A model generated the notes under the pieces. That model saw only the letters and a list, made by a program, of their open reading frames with translations, ran no database searches and had not been told where the DNA came from. 64,000 bases of DNA from positions 8,167-72,166 of the forward strand of contig JBBJOW010000013.1 in assembly GCA_037724045.1 (NCBI GenBank). The letters run 5' to 3'. Below are positions 63,527-64,000 of this stretch, in pieces. How positions within the stretch are numbered: the first letter of the stretch is position 1; each line of letters opens with the position of its first letter. This DNA comes from DATLGB01 sp037724045 (lineage in GTDB: Bacteria > Actinomycetota > Thermoleophilia > Solirubrobacterales > Solirubrobacteraceae). The position numbers were made by a program, and so were the translations under genes.

Positions 63527-64000
63527 CAGGCTTGCGCCTTCTCTGTCTCAGACGAGGACGCCACGGTCTCCTCCGCGGGTTTGAAGATGCCGTGCACGGC
63601 GCCGGGGACGCCGTACTCGTAGGGCCCGCCGACCACGGTGGGGATGTGGTCGAAGTTGAAGATCGGCGGGGGCGAGGACACCTGCCACTCGAGCGTGAGC
63701 GCGTTCCACGGGTTCGCCTCCGCGCGCGGCCCCCCACGCCAGCTGGCGACCATGTTGTAGAGGAAGACCAGCGAGGACATCCCGAGGAAGAACGACGCGA
63801 TCGAGATGAACAGGTTCCAGTTCGCGAACTGGTCCGCGTAGTCGAACACGCGCCGCGGCATGCCCTGGATGCCGATCAGGTGCATGGGCGCGAAGGTTGC
63901 GTTGAAGAACACGAAGGTCGACCAGAAGTGCAGTTTGCCGAGTTTCTCGTCGTACATCCGGCCCGTCATCTTCGGGAACCAGTAGTAGACGCCGGCGAAG
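63526..64000 (-). CDS. ctaD: cytochrome c oxidase subunit I, C-terminal part
   Basis: The frame runs in from the right edge: FAGVYYWFPKMTGRMYDEKL, GKLHFWSTFVFFNATFAPMH, LIGIQGMPRRVFDYADQFAN, then a last helix (ISIASFFLGMSSLVFLYNMV) and a cytoplasmic tail with NPWNALTLEWQVSSPPPIFN. These are the late helices of the haem-copper oxidase subunit I. Catalytic histidines lie beyond the edge. The stop overlaps the next gene by four bases. Tail ends TEKAQA. Confidence 0.96.
   Translation of the reverse strand, partial: FAGVYYWFPKMTGRMYDEKLGKLHFWSTFVFFNATFAPMHLIGIQGMPRRVFDYADQFANWNLFISIASFFLGMSSLVFLYNMVASWRGGPRAEANPWNALTLEWQVSSPPPIFNFDHIPTVVGGPYEYGVPGAVHGIFKPAEETVASSSETEKAQA

Noticed and set aside
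1..64000. CRISPR arrays, rRNA genes, complete insertion sequences or prophage genes
   Set aside because: No regularly spaced direct repeats, no rRNA-like blocks and no transposase or phage structural motifs were seen in reading the window.

Overview
The window is a very GC-rich, densely packed bacterial segment. Stop and start codons often overlap as ATGA, GTGA or TGATG, there are many GTG and TTG starts, and many signal peptides and lipoboxes. The gene content fits an actinobacterium of the class Thermoleophilia (Solirubrobacterales-like): a CysO-type cysteine pathway, GuaB3 next to GuaA, murI-rph-rdgB, a ctaD / stress-protein / ctaE order, actinobacterial TatA, WS/DGAT and Flp-type pilin genes. 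This placement is an inference from gene content and style. One run of 10 Ns (46047-46056) shows the sequence is a scaffold, and two loci (12.1-12.7 kb and 18.7-20.4 kb) carry several shifts of reading frame, all in the same direction, which look more like lost single bases than ancient decay.

Layout. 0-9 kb: the start of a GH97 glycosidase (cut by the left edge), secreted proteins, ComB, a PP2C phosphatase, FxsA, a STAS protein, a MIP18/SufT-type protein, a WS/DGAT acyltransferase and IspH. 9-16 kb: a CoA transferase, a phosphoesterase, remnants of a GT39-like and a fenitrothion-hydrolase-like gene, tandem small paralogues, a SCO copper chaperone and a NarL-type two-component system. 16-22 kb: the sulfur block, with a rhodanese-ThiF activating enzyme, a CysO sulfur carrier, CysM, TatA and a JAMM (Mec) peptidase. 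Together these form the protein-thiocarboxylate route to cysteine. 22-32 kb: a long minus-strand series of DUF1152, DUF1802, a hydroxyisobutyrate-dehydrogenase-like enzyme, an alpha/beta hydrolase, HyuB, HyuA, a Cys/His protein and NadB. 32-36 kb: an HDAC-like deacetylase, two zinc-ribbon proteins with polyproline tracts, a glycosyltransferase and a Flp-type pilin.

36-57 kb is a plus-strand housekeeping stretch: murI, rph, rdgB, hupB, pyrF, a LysM protein, a D-Ala-D-Ala carboxypeptidase, a PfkB-type sugar kinase, guaB3-guaA, rplM-rpsI, glmM-glmS, acpS, nnrD, a CBS protein, alr, cca, a HIT protein, an enoyl-CoA hydratase-like protein and a cold-shock protein. Much of it feeds the cell envelope (D-Glu, D-Ala, GlcN-1-P) and nucleotide supply. 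57-64 kb: a secreted protein, a GAF protein, a lipoprotein, a glycosyltransferase, then a respiratory block with a cytochrome c-cupredoxin lipoprotein, a 38-residue membrane protein, ctaE, a stress-like protein and ctaD (cut by the right edge).

The least expected content is not protein. At least four families of dispersed, strongly structured repeats sit between and inside genes. Family A (4.4 and 17.5 kb) is a conserved core of about 65 nt in the loop of locus-specific hairpins that include the stop codon of the adjacent gene. Family B (8.8, 36.2, 52.7 kb) has a shared end of about 25 nt. Family C is a 26-bp palindrome around the assembly gap with a second copy at the end of cca. Family D is a short repeat of about 20 nt that lies in frame inside several coding regions. 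Two genes (glmM and a DUF1152 gene) appear to start at CTG.
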